Part shown: piece by piece, positions 6,470 to 8,428 of the stretch | Layout: the number at the start of each line of letters is the position of its first letter | Numbering within the stretch: position 1 is the first letter of the stretch | Assembly (NCBI GenBank): GCA_040268355.1 | Contig: JAWRIT010000120.1 | Span: 1-8,428, forward strand | Reading direction: 5' to 3' | DNA: 8,428 nt | From: UBA1367 sp040268355 | GTDB taxonomy: Bacteria; Actinomycetota; Coriobacteriia; Coriobacteriales; Atopobiaceae | Made by a program: the position numbers and the translations under genes | The notes under the pieces: generated by a model | Told to the model about the DNA's origin: nothing | Seen by the model: only the letters and a program-made list of their open reading frames with translations | The model's database searches: none

Positions 6470-8374
6470 ATGACCGATGCCGAGCGCCAGACCGAACAAT
6501 ACCGCTACCTCAAGCTGCTCTCACGGCAGTTCCCCACCGCGCGGGCGGCCTTCACCGAGATCATCAATCTTGAGGCGATCTGCAACCTGCCCAAGGGAAC
6601 CGAGCACTTCATGAGCGACGTGCACGGCGAGTACCTCGCGTTCGAGCACATCCTCAACAACTGCTCGGGCGTGGTGCGCGAGCACATGGAGACGGTCTTC
6701 GGCGACGAGCTGGACGGCTGGGACAAAGACGAGCTGTGCACCCTCATCTACTACCCGAGCGAGAAGCTCTCGCAGCTGCACGAGAGCCACACGAACCTGC
6801 CCACCTGGTACTGGACGACGCTCATGCGCCTCATCCGGCTGGCGCGGGTGCTCTCGGGGCTGTACACGCGCTCGAAGGTGCGCAAGGCGCTGCCGGAGCC
6901 CTACGCCTACATCATCGACGAGCTGCTGCGGGCCTCGGGCGACGGCGAGCGCAGCCGGCATGAGTACCATCGGCAGATCATCGACTCCATCGTGGACGTG
7001 GGGGCGGCCGATGACTTCATCTGCTCGCTCGCCGCGCTCATCAAGCGGCTCGCCGTCGACCGGCTGCACCTGGTGGGAGACGTATATGACCGCGGCCCCC
7101 ATGCCGACCGCATCATGGACGACCTCATGGCGCACCACAACGTGGACATCCAGTGGGGCAACCACGACATCGTGTGGATGGGCGCCGCCGCAGGCTCCGA
7201 GGCCTGCATCGCCAGCGTGGTGCGCACGCAGATCCGCTACGGGAGCCTGCCGATGGTGGAGAGCGCCTATGGCATCTCGCTGCGCAGGCTCGCCCTCTTC
7301 GCCGAGCGCACCTACCGGGCGGACGACGTGCTGTCCCCGCTCGAGAAGGCCATCTCGGTCATCCTGCTCAAGGTGGAGGGCCAGCTCATCGCCCGCCACC
7401 CCAACTACGGCATGGACGACCGGCTGCTGCTTGGAAACCTCGATCTGGACCGGGGGACCGTGCGCGTCGACGGGCGCGACCGGCCTCTGCGCACCCGCGA
7501 CTTCCCCACCGTCGACCCGGAGCGGCCCTTCGAGCTGAGCCCGGAGGAGGCCCACGTCATGCGGGGGCTCGTGAAGGCCTTCCGCGAGTCGGACCGCCTG
7601 AGGCGGCATGTGGGCTTCCTCTACGAGAAGGGCTCGGTCTACCGCGTGCACAACGGCAACCTGCTCTTCCATGGCTGCGTCCCGCTCGAGGACGACGGCT
7701 CGCTCTCGGTGGTCGTGGGCGAGGGGGTGCCCTACCAGGGCCGAAGCTACCTCGACTTCTGTGACCGGGTCGCCCGCCGCGCCTGGCACCGGGGCGACCA
7801 GCGCTCGCTGGACTGGATGTGGTACCTGTGGTGCGGTCGGAGATCACCGCTCTCGGGTCGGGTGACCAAGACCTTCGAACGGACCTTCGTGGACGACCGA
7901 TCCTGCTGGGCGGAGCCGGAGGACCCCTACTTCAGGCTCACGGATGACCCAGCGGTCTGCGAGCGGGTCCTCGCCGAGTTCGGCCTTTCGGGCCCGCGCT
8001 GCCACATCGTCAACGGTCACAAGCCCGTGCGCGAGCGGGAGGGCGAGAGCCCCATCAAGGGCGACGGCAGGCGGCTGGTGGTCGACGGGGGCTTCTGCGA
8101 GGCATACCACAAGACGACCGGCATCGCCGGCTACACGCTCATCGCCACCACCGACGGCCTGCGCATCAAGGCGCACCGACCCTTCCTCTCGGTGGAGGCG
8201 GCGCTCGCGGCGAACGCGGACATCCTCTCGAACACCACCGTCATCGAGCGGGAGGAGCGGCGCCTGCGCATCGCCGACACCGACACCGGCAGGCGCATCC
8301 GCACGCAGATCGACGACCTGCGGGCGCTGCTGGACGCCTACCGCGACGGCACCATCAGGGAGCGCGACGACTGA
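6470..8374 (+). CDS. fbp: Class III fructose-1,6-bisphosphatase
   Basis: The 634-residue cytoplasmic metalloenzyme hydrolyses fructose 1,6-bisphosphate to fructose 6-phosphate, the committed gluconeogenic step. It belongs to the Firmicutes-type class III, a calcineurin-like phosphoesterase fold unrelated to class I and II enzymes. Metal-binding motifs run in order: SDVHGEY (49-55), GDVYDRG (203-209), GNHD (230-233), and the later histidines in FHG (400-402) and NGH (515-517). Other family blocks are IINLEAICNLPKGTEHFM (31-48), WYLWCGRRSPLSGR (451-464) and DGGFCEAYHKTTGIAGYTL (539-557). Length is close to Bacillus subtilis Fbp (about 670). The ATG start has AGGGAGG 7 bases upstream. It is transcribed away from ileS and probably has its own promoter. 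Manganese dependence, AMP inhibition and PEP activation are known for the Bacillus enzyme and not visible here. No frameshift or missing motif was seen. Confidence 0.97.
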   Translation: MTDAERQTEQYRYLKLLSRQFPTARAAFTEIINLEAICNLPKGTEHFMSDVHGEYLAFEHILNNCSGVVREHMETVFGDELDGWDKDELCTLIYYPSEKLSQLHESHTNLPTWYWTTLMRLIRLARVLSGLYTRSKVRKALPEPYAYIIDELLRASGDGERSRHEYHRQIIDSIVDVGAADDFICSLAALIKRLAVDRLHLVGDVYDRGPHADRIMDDLMAHHNVDIQWGNHDIVWMGAAAGSEACIASVVRTQIRYGSLPMVESAYGISLRRLALFAERTYRADDVLSPLEKAISVILLKVEGQLIARHPNYGMDDRLLLGNLDLDRGTVRVDGRDRPLRTRDFPTVDPERPFELSPEEAHVMRGLVKAFRESDRLRRHVGFLYEKGSVYRVHNGNLLFHGCVPLEDDGSLSVVVGEGVPYQGRSYLDFCDRVARRAWHRGDQRSLDWMWYLWCGRRSPLSGRVTKTFERTFVDDRSCWAEPEDPYFRLTDDPAVCERVLAEFGLSGPRCHIVNGHKPVREREGESPIKGDGRRLVVDGGFCEAYHKTTGIAGYTLIATTDGLRIKAHRPFLSVEAALAANADILSNTTVIEREERRLRIADTDTGRRIRTQIDDLRALLDAYRDGTIRERDD

Positions 8375-8407
8375 GGTCCGCCGATCCTGACCACGGCCAC
8401 CGGACAG

Positions 8408-8428
8408 AAAAGCGGCCCCCCCCCCCCC
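8408..8428 (+). other. Poly-C end; possible cut-off terminator arm
   Basis: After the fbp stop there are 41 bases without features, then AAAAGCGG followed by 13 C (8416-8428) to the window edge. An A-run followed by GC-rich sequence is what the left half of a bidirectional terminator looks like, and such hairpins often end contigs. The homopolymer itself may be a sequencing artefact, since runs of G (C on the other strand) are a known fault of two-colour Illumina chemistry. Confidence 0.4.

Noticed and set aside
6521..7789. A 422-codon minus-strand open frame opposite fbp
   Set aside because: Antisense shadow of a class III FBPase gene whose metal-binding motifs are all intact on the plus strand.
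1..8428. CRISPR array, prophage, toxin-antitoxin or defence system
   Set aside because: No regularly spaced repeats, no integrase or phage gene, and no small paired genes. All coding space is taken by five housekeeping-type genes.

Overview
The window is GC-rich and densely coded, with third codon positions overwhelmingly G or C. Three features suggest a Gram-positive, high-GC anaerobe of the class Coriobacteriia (for example an Olsenella- or Atopobium-like bacterium): the gene order ileS-lspA-rluD, a T-box tRNA-sensing leader in front of ileS, and a class III (Firmicutes-type) fructose-1,6-bisphosphatase. The taxon is inferred from family knowledge and gene order; no marker gene is present.

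Layout. Positions 1-242 are non-coding and hold a GC-rich hairpin and a small duplicated, palindrome-containing element (170-220). On the minus strand, read from right to left, lies one tight operon: leader, ileS (5922-3094), lspA (3090-2563), an RluA/RluD-family pseudouridine synthase (2570-1542) and a membrane family 2 glycosyltransferase (1532-243). Junctions are 3 bases, an 8-base overlap and 9 bases, so co-transcription and translational coupling are very likely. Positions 5923-6469 form a 547-base divergent intergenic region. Its left part, read on the minus strand, is a T-box leader with an AUC (isoleucine) specifier, a stem I, a T-box/antiterminator region and a U-tract terminator just before ileS. 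Its right part must carry the promoter of fbp, which runs on the plus strand from 6470 to 8374. The window ends in a run of 13 C.

How the parts work together. Uncharged tRNA-Ile is expected to let transcription read through into ileS, and with it into lipoprotein maturation (lspA), 23S rRNA modification (rluD) and an envelope polysaccharide-type synthase. The divergent fbp gene is an independent gluconeogenic gene. The genes themselves are ordinary housekeeping genes, and I see no new multi-gene system. The most interesting point is that the T-box bulge, which should contact the tRNA CCA end, appears about three bases short of consensus although the rest of the leader looks intact.
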